64,000 nt of DNA from Saccharothrix sp. S26 (GTDB lineage Bacteria; Actinomycetota; Actinomycetes; Mycobacteriales; Pseudonocardiaceae), in the NCBI RefSeq assembly GCF_021390395.1, contig NZ_JAJUWT010000018.1:1-64000 (forward strand), given 5' to 3'. Position 1 is the stretch's first letter. Each line of letters begins with the position of its first letter. A model generated the notes under the pieces. That model searched no databases and had not been told where the DNA came from. It saw nothing but the letters and a program-made list of their open reading frames with translations. Both the position numbers and the translations under genes were made by a program. This document shows, piece after piece, positions 35,162 to 42,849 of this stretch.

Positions 35162-37828
35162 GTGAGCGCATCGGTCAGCGCGGCCCGGTCGTCGATGGAG
35201 CACGCCGCCGCCGCGCTCGACCTGGTCGGCCGCGATCCCCGGCTCGCGCTCACCGAAGCCGACGCCGCGGCGGCCGAAGCGCTCGCCGCCGGCGACCCGA
35301 CCGCCCTGTGCACGGCGCACCGGGCCGCGGGCCTGGCCCTGCGCGGGCTCGGTGACCTGCCCGGCGCGGAGGCCCGGTTGCGCACCGGAATCCGGGCCGC
35401 AACGCGGGCCGGAGCCGAGCAGGCCGCCGCCGAAGCCCGGATGAGCCTCGCGTTCATCCTGCTCGACCGGGGCCGGCTGCGGACCGCGCTGACCGAGGCC
35501 GACCGCGCGGCCGGGCGGCTCACCGGGCTCCCGGCCGCGCGGCTCGCGTCCCAGCGGGCGTTGATCCTGCAACGCACCGGCAGGCTCGACGAGGCGCTCG
35601 CCGCCTACGCCGCCACGCTGCCGCACCTGCGCCGTGCCGGTGACCTGCTGTGGCAGGCCCGACTGCACAACAACCGCGGCCTGCTGCACGCCCACCGCGG
35701 CGCGCCGGCCGCGGCCGAGGCCGACTTCATCCGGGCCCGGTCCCTGTGGCACGCGCTCTCGATGGACGTGCACGCCGCCGAGTCCGAGTGCAACCTCGCC
35801 AACGTGGCCGCGCTCAGCGGTGACGCCCCGGCCGCGCTGGCGGGCTACGACCGGGCCGAGCGCTCACCCGCGCTGCGGACCCGCCCGATACCGCAGTTGC
35901 AGCTCAACCGCTGCCAGGTGCTGCTGTCGGTCGGTTTGTTCGAAGACGCCCGGCGCACGGCGCAACGGGCCGTCGCGGAACTGCGCGAGGCCGACGCGGC
36001 GGCCGACCTCGCCGAGGCCCAGCTGTGGTTGGCGGAGACGGCGGCGGCGCTCGGGCTGCGCGAGGTCGCCGCGCGGGAGGCGCGGGAAGCGCTCGACCTG
36101 TTCACCCGCCAGGGCAGGCCGGGGTGGGCTTCGCTGGCCCGCCTGGTCGCGTTGCGCGCGGTGGGAGAGCACGACCTCGCGCCGCGGGCGCTGGTGCGGT
36201 CGGCGCTGGAGTGCGCCGAGGCGCTGGCGGCGGCCGGGTGGCGGGTGGCGGAGCTGGACGCCCGGCTGATCGCGGCCGGTGCCGCGGTGCGCGCCGGTGA
36301 CCTGGCCACCGCCGAACGGGTGCTCGGCCCGGCCACCGGGTCACGCCCGACCCGGCCCGTCCGATCCTCCGGCACCTTGGAGACCCGGGTGCGGGCCTGG
36401 CACGCGCAGGCCCTGCTGCGGCAGGCCCGCGGTGACCGCCGCGGCGCCCTCGCCGCGCTGCGGGCCGGCCTCGCGCTGGTCGGGAGGTACCAGGCGGCGC
36501 TGGGCGCGACCGAGCTGCGGGTGCACGTGTCGGCGTTCGGGGCGGAACCGGCCGCGCTCGGCCTCGACCTGGCCCTGGCCGCCGGCGACGCCCGGATGGT
36601 GCTCGGGTGGGCCGAACGCGCCAGGGCCCGCGCGCTGCGGCTGCGGCCGGTCAAGCCGCCGCACGACCCGGAGCTCGCCGAGGCGCTCGTGGAACTGCGT
36701 CGGCTCGCCGCGCAGGACACCGCGGCCCGCCGGTCCGGGTCGTCCGCGCCGGCCGACGCCGTCCGCCGTGCCGCCGAGGACCGCGTGGTGCGGGCCAGCC
36801 GGGTGGCCGGCAGCCCGCTGCACCGCCCGGAGGACGCGCCGCCGAACGCCGCCGCGCTGGTCGCGGCCCTCGGTGACGCCGCCCTGGTCGAGTTCGTCCG
36901 CCGAGGCGGCGAACTGCTCGCGGTGACCTTGAGCGCCGGCCGCTGCCGGCTGCGACCGGTGGCCGAGCTGGCCGAGGTCACCGCGGCGCTGGACGCCGCC
37001 GTCGCCGGGTTGAACGCACTGGCCATGGCGTTCGGCACGCCACGCGGTCGGGCCGCGGTCCGGGCGTCCGCGCAGGCCGCCGGGCGTCGGCTGGACGACC
37101 TGCTGCTCGGCCCGGTCCGCGCCGAGCTCGGCGACCGGCCGCTGGTGGTCGTGCCGACCAGCGGGCTGCACGGCGTGCCGTGGGGCCTGCTGCCCAGCCT
37201 GACCGGGCGCCCGGTGCGGGTCGCGCCGTCCGCCGCGGCCTGGCTGCGCGCGGTCCGGTCGCCGGTCCGGCGCGGCGGGCGGGTGCTGCTGGCCGCCGGG
37301 CCCGGTCTGCCCGCGGCCCGGTCCGAGGTCGCCGCCCTCGCCCGGCGCGCACCGGCCGCCGAGGTGCTCCTCGACGACCGGGCCACCGTGCCCGCCGTGC
37401 TGGCCGCGGTGGACGGGGCGGACCTGGCGCACGTCGCCGCGCACGGCAGGCTGCGCACCGACAACCCGCTGCTGTCCGCGCTGGAGCTGGCCGACGGCCC
37501 GCTCACGGTCTACGACCTCGAACGCCTGTCCCGCGCGCCGGAGGTGGTGGTGCTGCCCGCGTGCCAGTCGGGGGTGGCCGCGGTGCGGGCGGGTGACGAG
37601 GTGATCGGCCTGGTGTCGGCGCTGCTCGCGCTCGGCGCCCGGACCGTGGTCGCGACCGCCGTGCCGGTGTCCGATGTGGACACCGAACCGGTGATGCTCG
37701 CGCTGCACGAGCGGCTGCTCGCCGGCGTCCCACCCGCCGAGGCGATGGCCGCCACGAGGGCGGCCATCGCACCCACCGACGACGGCGCGGTCGCCGCCGC
37801 CGCCGGTTTCGTCACCTTCGGCGCCTGA
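35162..37828 (+). CDS. TPR-CHAT protein (caspase-like cysteine protease)
   Basis: An 888-residue protein. Residues about 1-480 are TPR helices (e.g. RLDEALAAYAATLPHLRRAG), and about 580-885 is a CHAT domain of the caspase clan. The catalytic dyad is visible: His in LAHVAAHGRLRTDNP near 761 and Cys in VVVLPACQSGVAA near 801. Preserved residues mean it is probably an active protease gated by the TPR part. GTG 35162 begins where TPR homology starts; no good ribosome site, so coupling from the upstream gene 30 bp away is likely. Its stop abuts the convergent subtilisin stop with no gap. CHAT proteins are known in Craspase and in stress or anti-phage pathways. Confidence 0.87.
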   Translation: MSASVSAARSSMEHAAAALDLVGRDPRLALTEADAAAAEALAAGDPTALCTAHRAAGLALRGLGDLPGAEARLRTGIRAATRAGAEQAAAEARMSLAFILLDRGRLRTALTEADRAAGRLTGLPAARLASQRALILQRTGRLDEALAAYAATLPHLRRAGDLLWQARLHNNRGLLHAHRGAPAAAEADFIRARSLWHALSMDVHAAESECNLANVAALSGDAPAALAGYDRAERSPALRTRPIPQLQLNRCQVLLSVGLFEDARRTAQRAVAELREADAAADLAEAQLWLAETAAALGLREVAAREAREALDLFTRQGRPGWASLARLVALRAVGEHDLAPRALVRSALECAEALAAAGWRVAELDARLIAAGAAVRAGDLATAERVLGPATGSRPTRPVRSSGTLETRVRAWHAQALLRQARGDRRGALAALRAGLALVGRYQAALGATELRVHVSAFGAEPAALGLDLALAAGDARMVLGWAERARARALRLRPVKPPHDPELAEALVELRRLAAQDTAARRSGSSAPADAVRRAAEDRVVRASRVAGSPLHRPEDAPPNAAALVAALGDAALVEFVRRGGELLAVTLSAGRCRLRPVAELAEVTAALDAAVAGLNALAMAFGTPRGRAAVRASAQAAGRRLDDLLLGPVRAELGDRPLVVVPTSGLHGVPWGLLPSLTGRPVRVAPSAAAWLRAVRSPVRRGGRVLLAAGPGLPAARSEVAALARRAPAAEVLLDDRATVPAVLAAVDGADLAHVAAHGRLRTDNPLLSALELADGPLTVYDLERLSRAPEVVVLPACQSGVAAVRAGDEVIGLVSALLALGARTVVATAVPVSDVDTEPVMLALHERLLAGVPPAEAMAATRAAIAPTDDGAVAAAAGFVTFGA

Positions 37829-39094
37829 TCACCCGCACTGCCACGCGGTCGGCGGTGGCTGCACCTCGTAGAGCCTGGCCGACGGCTGCCACCCCGCGTT
37901 CGGCAGTTGGCCCAGGAAGGTGTTCGCCACCTCCCGGACGGGGTCCAGCCCCTGCGCCTTCGTGAACCGCCGCGCGATCTCCGCCGCGACCAGCGGCGCG
38001 GCGAACGACGTGCCGGTCCACTTGGCCCAGCCGGTGAAGACCGCGGCGGCGTCGTTCGGGTGCGCCCACCCGCTCACGTACGTGCTGACCAGCTCGACGG
38101 CGGGCGCGTACACCTCGGCCTTGTTGCTCTTGGACCACGCGACGGCCGACCCGCCCGTGGTGTCGCACCCGCCGACCGAGATCACGCCGGGCGGCGGCCC
38201 CTGGTAGGCGTACGCGGCCGGGTAGAACGGGCGGTCCGGCTGGTCCGAGGCACCCGCGGCGGCCACGACGACCTTGCCGTCGTTCAGCACGGCGTCCAGC
38301 GCCGTCGACAGCATCAGAGACGGGAGGTCGTCGTCGGTGAACCCGCCGAGCGACAGGTTGATCACCGGGGCGGTGAGCTCCTTGGAGGTCAGCGCGAGGC
38401 AGAGCTCCGCGTCGTCGGTCTCGCCCGTGGTCTCCAGCACGCGGAAGACCTGGGTGCTCACCTCCGGCGCCACCCGCGCGATCAGGCCCGCGATGAACAG
38501 GCCGTGCCCGCCCTGGACGTCGAGGAGCGAGCCGGCGTCGTCGCCGTCGAGCGGGTCGATCGGCAGCGCGTCCGGGTTCAGCCGCAGGAACGGCCCCAGG
38601 TCGGGGTGCGTGGTCTCCCAGTCGGCGGGCACACCGGTGTCCAGCACGGCGACCGAAGGCGTCGGCTGCCCGACCGCCGGTCCCAGCGTGGGCCGAGCGC
38701 CCGTCAGCGCGGCCGCCCAGCCGTCGGGGCCGCCCTGGTAGAAGTCCTGGACGCCCACCGCGCCCACGTACACGTGGTGGAAGTGCAGTCCTCGCAGGCG
38801 CTGCCGGCGGACCAGGTCGACCGGCACCTCGTCGGCGAAGCCCACCCACAGCCGGTGCGCCAGCCGGGCCTCGCGCAGCCGGGCGTTGACGTCGCCGTAG
38901 TCGGGCGCGCTCGGGTCCTGGCGCCAGTCCCGGCCGGGTGGTCCCGGTCTGTAGGGCCTGCCGCCGTGGCGCTCCAGCAGCGGCCTGAGGTCGTCTTCGA
39001 ACGCGTCCTCCACCAGGAGCTCACCCGGTCGGATCAACGCGCCGTGCACCTCCATCACCGGTGAGCGGAAGCGCCGGAGCCTGTTCGTCGGCAT
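37829..39094 (-). CDS. subtilisin-like serine protease (S8), no signal peptide
   Basis: About 421 residues. The triad is present: Asp in SVAVLDTGVPADW near 152, His in GGHGLFIAGLIAR near 194, Ser in WTGTSFAAPLVAAEIA near 363. The usual oxyanion Asn is missing: the expected AAGN stretch reads VVVAAAGASDQPDR. About 145 residues precede the catalytic domain (HGALIRPGELLVEDAFEDDL), and no signal peptide is seen, so an intracellular role is likely. ATG 39094 follows AAGGTGA; a longer form from 39136 is possible. It is transcribed behind the LuxR gene and ends against the CHAT gene. Confidence 0.82.
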   Translation of the reverse strand: MPTNRLRRFRSPVMEVHGALIRPGELLVEDAFEDDLRPLLERHGGRPYRPGPPGRDWRQDPSAPDYGDVNARLREARLAHRLWVGFADEVPVDLVRRQRLRGLHFHHVYVGAVGVQDFYQGGPDGWAAALTGARPTLGPAVGQPTPSVAVLDTGVPADWETTHPDLGPFLRLNPDALPIDPLDGDDAGSLLDVQGGHGLFIAGLIARVAPEVSTQVFRVLETTGETDDAELCLALTSKELTAPVINLSLGGFTDDDLPSLMLSTALDAVLNDGKVVVAAAGASDQPDRPFYPAAYAYQGPPPGVISVGGCDTTGGSAVAWSKSNKAEVYAPAVELVSTYVSGWAHPNDAAAVFTGWAKWTGTSFAAPLVAAEIARRFTKAQGLDPVREVANTFLGQLPNAGWQPSARLYEVQPPPTAWQCG

Positions 39095-39149
39095 GGTCGT
39101 GGTCACCTTTCGGTCGGTGTGCGTTCCCTGGGTCATGGGTGTCGAGCCG

Positions 39150-39788
39150 TCACCCTGATACATCCGCGTGCCGGAGCAGTTCGGTCGCGGCGGCGCGGTG
39201 CTCCACCTGGAGCTTGCGCAGCAGGTGGTGGACGTGGTTCTTGACCGTGGACAGCGAGATCGACAAGGCGCGGGCGATCTCCTTGTTGGCCAGCCCGCGG
39301 TCGATGAGCCGCAGGACCTCCAGCTCCCGGGCGGTCAGCCGGGGTGTCGTGCGGAGCCGGCCGCGGCTGCCCGCGGCCCGGTCGGCGAGCCGGTGGAACA
39401 GGCGCGCGGTCACGTGGGGCGGGCACGTCGCCTCGCCCCGGCTCGCCCGTTCGATCGCGGTCACCAGCTCCGAGAGGGTGGCGTCGGGGGCGAGGTAGCC
39501 CAGCATCCCGGACTCCACGAAGCCGATCACGTCGGCGACGGCGTCCCCGGCGAGGCCGACCACCTTGGTGGCGGGCGAGGAGGACCGCAGTTCCCGGGTG
39601 AACGGCTGCGCGGCGTCCGCGCCGAGGTCGAGCAGCAGGACGTCCGGCCGGGCGCTCGGCACCGCGAGCCTCGCCTGGGCCGGTTCGGCGGCCGTGCCCG
39701 CCACCACGATCCGCGGGCTGTCGGCCAGGCAGCGCTCCACGCTGTCCCGGTAGACGCGGACCCTCGCGACAACGAAGACCTTGATCAC
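39150..39788 (-). CDS. LuxR/NarL-type response regulator with degenerate receiver
   Basis: A 212-residue two-domain regulator. The receiver (1-120) keeps the phospho-Asp candidate in VLLLDLGADAA, but the paired acidic residues normally near the N-terminus are replaced (VFVVARVRVYRDS). The C-terminal LuxR helix-turn-helix is intact: LTARELEVLRLIDRGLANKE and STVKNHVHHLLRKLQ. GTG 39788 has a GGGGGGAAAG site. It lies 55 bp upstream of the S8 protease on the same strand, so it may drive that operon, and is divergent from a secreted repeat protein. No histidine kinase gene is near. Confidence 0.85.
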   Translation of the reverse strand: MIKVFVVARVRVYRDSVERCLADSPRIVVAGTAAEPAQARLAVPSARPDVLLLDLGADAAQPFTRELRSSSPATKVVGLAGDAVADVIGFVESGMLGYLAPDATLSELVTAIERASRGEATCPPHVTARLFHRLADRAAGSRGRLRTTPRLTARELEVLRLIDRGLANKEIARALSISLSTVKNHVHHLLRKLQVEHRAAATELLRHADVSG

Positions 39789-39983
39789 CTTTCCCCCCTC
39801 GTGCGACGCGGTTGCGGGGGTGATGTGCGCGCGGCGCGCCGGGTGATACACCGGGCCGAACCCGCCGTGGGATCCGGACCCCGGATGGATCTTTTATGGA
39901 TCCCCGGGTCCATTTCCCCGCGTCATCGCGCCGCCCACCATCGAAGGCGTCGGAAAACCGACAACGGCGATGGAGGGGACAGC

Positions 39984-40832
39984 ATGAAGATGGGAAGAAC
40001 CGCCGTGGGGGGTGCGCTCGCCGGCGTGATGATGCTGGGCGTGGTGACCGGTCCGGCTTCGGCGGTGGTGCCGGAGCGCGACCCGGAGCGGTACTCGTCG
40101 GTCTCGGCGGGGCCCGCGTTCCAAGTCATGGACAAGAACGCCATCGACACGTGGCTGAACCAGAACAACAGCAGGGTGATCGACGTCGAGCCGGCCGGCA
40201 ACGCGTTCTCCGTGGTGACCGTGACCAACAGCGGTCCGACGTACACGCGCAGTCCCGGCGGGTCGTTCTCGTGGACGACCGGCGAGACGCACGAAAGCCT
40301 CAAGAGCAAGATCGGCACCCAGCCGTACAAGCGGCTGATCGACGTCGAACGGCACACCGTGGCCGGCCAGACCCGCTTCGCCGCCGCGTGGGTCGACAAC
40401 ACCGGGGCCGCCGCGAAGAGCTGGTGGTGGTACCTCAACATCACCAAGGCCGAGGTCGACGAGAAGAGGCAGGACTGCACCTGCCGGCTGATCGACGTCG
40501 ACCCGCTGGGCGGCGGGCGCTACGACGTGATCATGATCCCGAGCAGCGGCGACGACTACCTGGTGTGGGACTGGATGCCCGCCGTGACCATCCAGTACGC
40601 CCGCAACCAACTGGCGGCCAACCACATGCGCCCGGTCGACCTGGAGCCGAACGGGAGCGGGCTGTTCTCGGTGCTGGCGGTCCAAGACGGCCTGGTGGGC
40701 GGCATGTCCACCGACCAGACCTGGAGCGACCTGGTGACCTGGCCGCCCGGGATGCGCTACCTGCACGTGAAGAACTACACCAACGTGGACGGCGAATCGG
40801 TCTGGCTGTCGGTCTACCTGCAAACCAACTGA
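39984..40832 (+). CDS. secreted bacterial tandem repeat protein (BTRD1-like)
   Basis: A 282-residue protein with a signal peptide ending GPASA. The mature part has five or so repeats of about 50 residues with pattern x-LIDVE/D-P-...-F-x-V-V, for example SRVIDVEPAGNAFSVVTV, KRLIDVERHTVAGQTRFAAA, CRLIDVDPLGGGRYDVIMI and RPVDLEPNGSGLFSVLAV, ending in RYLHVKNYTNVDGESVWLSV. This matches the bacterial tandem repeat domain often attached to secreted hydrolases, here alone. ATG 39984 has GGAGGGG. Role unknown; perhaps a binding scaffold. Confidence 0.75.
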   Translation: MKMGRTAVGGALAGVMMLGVVTGPASAVVPERDPERYSSVSAGPAFQVMDKNAIDTWLNQNNSRVIDVEPAGNAFSVVTVTNSGPTYTRSPGGSFSWTTGETHESLKSKIGTQPYKRLIDVERHTVAGQTRFAAAWVDNTGAAAKSWWWYLNITKAEVDEKRQDCTCRLIDVDPLGGGRYDVIMIPSSGDDYLVWDWMPAVTIQYARNQLAANHMRPVDLEPNGSGLFSVLAVQDGLVGGMSTDQTWSDLVTWPPGMRYLHVKNYTNVDGESVWLSVYLQTN

Positions 40833-40842
40833 CCTGACCCCA

Positions 40843-40877
40843 CCGTGGCGGGGACGCCCCCAGCGCCCTCGCCACGG
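40843..40877. terminator. bidirectional terminator
   Basis: CCGTGGCG pairs with CGCCACGG across an 18-base GC-rich loop, between convergent stops (40832 and 40883). Confidence 0.6.
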
Positions 40878-40882
40878 CCGAG

Positions 40883-42127
40883 TCACCGGATTTGGTACAC
40901 CTCGGGCTTGAGGATGGTCCGCGTCATCGCCTGGCGACCGTCGAGCATCCTCTGCAACACCTCGGCGGCGCTCTCGGTCAGGCGGTGGGGGTCCTGCACC
41001 ACGGTGGCCCGCAGCGGACTCGCGGCGGTCGCGATGAGGTGCCGGGCTTCGGGGATCCCGTCGACGCCGATGACGGTGGTCTCCCGGGTGAGCGGTGAGT
41101 CCGTCGCGCGCAGCGCGTCCACCGCACCCAGCGCCATCTCGTCGTTGGTGCAGAACACGGCGTCCAGCCGGGCCGACCGCACCGCTTGCGCCCGGACGTG
41201 GGCCTGGACCGCGTCGTAGGCACGGGACCGGGTGAAGGCACAGGTGTCGTCGACGCTGATCGACACGTTGCCCAGACCGGTGCGCAGGACCTCCGCGCAC
41301 GCGACCTGGCGCTCGGCGTGCTCACGACTGGCGACGATCAGCACGTGCGGCCGCCGCACACCGCGTTGCCGCAGGTGGTCGACCAGCCAACGCCCCGCTT
41401 CCGTCCCGAGGTCGGCGCTGACGTAGCCGACGAACGCGGTGTTGGCCGGGTACTCGCTCTCGTCGTCGAACGGGTCGACGTCGGTGAACACCACCGGCAG
41501 CGCCAGTTCGACGCAGAACTCCACCAGCAGTGACCGCATCCGGTGCAGCTCGGTCGGGACGACGAACCCGCCCAGGTAGCTGTCCTTGGTGTTGAGCACC
41601 CTTCGCAGGTCGTGGCCCTGCGAAGCGGCGTCGTAGTCCCGGTCGGGCACCTTCAGCACCAGGTTGATGCCCTTGCGGTCGAGCGCCCGGTGCAGGCGTT
41701 GCACGAACTCGGCGACCCAGTACTTCTGGCTGAAGGCCGACGTGACGAGGAACGCCTGGCGCGCGGCCGGTTTCCGCGCCCTCCGGCGCAGCACGAGCGG
41801 AACGGCCGTGAGTGACACCGCCACGGGGATGGTCCAGGCGGGCACCGGCTCGAGCAACACCCCGCTGCGGATGACGATGACGCCGGCCACGAGCACCGCG
41901 ACACCGCACGCGGCGACCACCGCGACGGTTCCCACCGACGACCGGTGGTGGATGTGCTGTTCGAACGTCACCACCGCGTCCCGCCCCGCCTGGACGACGG
42001 CACCGGACGACGAGGACCGAGCCCGTTGCCGGACAGCACGACCACGACGATCGGGGTTCCCGACGTGATCGGGTCGCACCCGGGCGTCCGACCCGTCACC
42101 GTCGTCAGCCTGGGAACCATCGCCCAC
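40883..42127 (-). CDS. membrane-tethered periplasmic-binding-protein-like receptor
   Basis: About 414 residues. A disordered N-terminus with QAGRDAVVTFEQHIHHRSS is followed by two membrane helices (VAVVAACGVAVLVAGVIVI and WTIPVAVSLTAVPLVL) and then a full type 1 periplasmic-binding fold (about 130-410) of the LacI/RbsB kind: FVVPTELHRMRSLLVEFC, AVFCTNDEMALGAVDALRA, TVIGVDGIPEARHLIATA. There is no DNA-binding domain or ABC partner. The positive-inside pattern (RRRARKPAARQ after the second helix) would place the sugar-binding fold on the cytoplasmic side, which is unusual. I chose GTG 42127 because of AAGGAGG. Function unknown; a ligand sensor seems likely. Confidence 0.75.
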   Translation of the reverse strand: MGDGSQADDGDGSDARVRPDHVGNPDRRGRAVRQRARSSSSGAVVQAGRDAVVTFEQHIHHRSSVGTVAVVAACGVAVLVAGVIVIRSGVLLEPVPAWTIPVAVSLTAVPLVLRRRARKPAARQAFLVTSAFSQKYWVAEFVQRLHRALDRKGINLVLKVPDRDYDAASQGHDLRRVLNTKDSYLGGFVVPTELHRMRSLLVEFCVELALPVVFTDVDPFDDESEYPANTAFVGYVSADLGTEAGRWLVDHLRQRGVRRPHVLIVASREHAERQVACAEVLRTGLGNVSISVDDTCAFTRSRAYDAVQAHVRAQAVRSARLDAVFCTNDEMALGAVDALRATDSPLTRETTVIGVDGIPEARHLIATAASPLRATVVQDPHRLTESAAEVLQRMLDGRQAMTRTILKPEVYQIR

Positions 42128-42537
42128 GACGGATCCTCCTTGGCGCCTCGACGCCCGCACGGGCAGAAGCCAGGCATAGCCGATCCCGGCCACGCCGATC
42201 ACGCATTTCTGCGGACAAGGTGCCGGAGCGTCCGGTCCACGTTTCGTCGCCCGGTGCCGGACGCGGTAGCGGCGCAACCGCTTGCGATAACAGGACAAGC
42301 GTCCGCCTTGTCCCGTCGTGAGTCCGATCGGGCGATGTCGGACGGCCCGGGTGCGGTACGAGTGGAGCGGCGGTGGTCGGTCAGGAGCGGCGGGCGGTGA
42401 GGCCGTTCGCGGGTTTCAGGGGGAGCTGCTCGAACCGGGTGGTGTCGGGTACGACCGGGCGCGGGTGGTGCGGAGCGCGGTGGCCGATCGGCGGTCGGGT
42501 GATCGCGCGTCGCCCGCGCGACGCCAGGACGTGCGGC
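42128..42537. other. non-coding region
   Basis: A 410-bp gap. It holds a GGACAAG/CTTGTCC dyad (42293-42313), which could be an operator for the receptor gene. A reverse-strand reading ending TTRFEQLPLKPANGLTARRS (stop at 42381) may be a gene remnant. Nothing else is supported. Confidence 0.35.
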
Positions 42538-42720
42538 TCAGGGGCCGGAGGAGCGGTTCTTCCGCTTCTCGACGGCGCGCATGACAGCTCCCCCGAAGAG
42601 CAGGACCAGCCCTCCGGCCAGGACAGCCGGCAAAGCTCCGGGTGCCTCTTGCCGGAAGACGACAGCGAGGGCCAGCAGCACGAGCCACAACGCTCCCAGC
42701 AGCAAACGCTTCACAGCCAT
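42538..42720 (-). CDS. small two-helix membrane protein
   Basis: A 60-residue protein with two hydrophobic helices: LLLGALWLVLLALAVVF and AVLAGGLVLLFGGAVM, then a basic tail (RAVEKRKNRSSGP). ATG 42720 is preceded by GGAAAGG. It is 130 bp downstream of the RHS gene on the same strand, a position where immunity proteins for RHS toxins are often found, but a terminator-like element lies between, and I cannot assign a function. Confidence 0.65.
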   Translation of the reverse strand: MAVKRLLLGALWLVLLALAVVFRQEAPGALPAVLAGGLVLLFGGAVMRAVEKRKNRSSGP

Positions 42721-42778
42721 GGGACACCTTTCCCGGGACCTGCGTGCCCAGCGCCGGTCGATGACGTCGAGCGACGAA

Positions 42779-42815
42779 GGCCCTCCGGCGTGATCGCGTG
42801 AACCACCAGAGGGCC
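42779..42815 (-). terminator. weak stem-loop after RHS gene
   Basis: GGCCCTC pairs with GAGGGCC over a 23-base loop, 35 bp past the RHS stop. Weak compared with other terminators in the window. Confidence 0.35.
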
Positions 42816-42849
42816 TCCGTCATCTCACGATCCTTCGATCATCCAGCAA

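Noticed and set aside
42381-42560. Reverse-strand fragment ending TTRFEQLPLKPANGLTARRS
   Set aside because: Too short and without a start or family match to annotate as a gene; could be a remnant.
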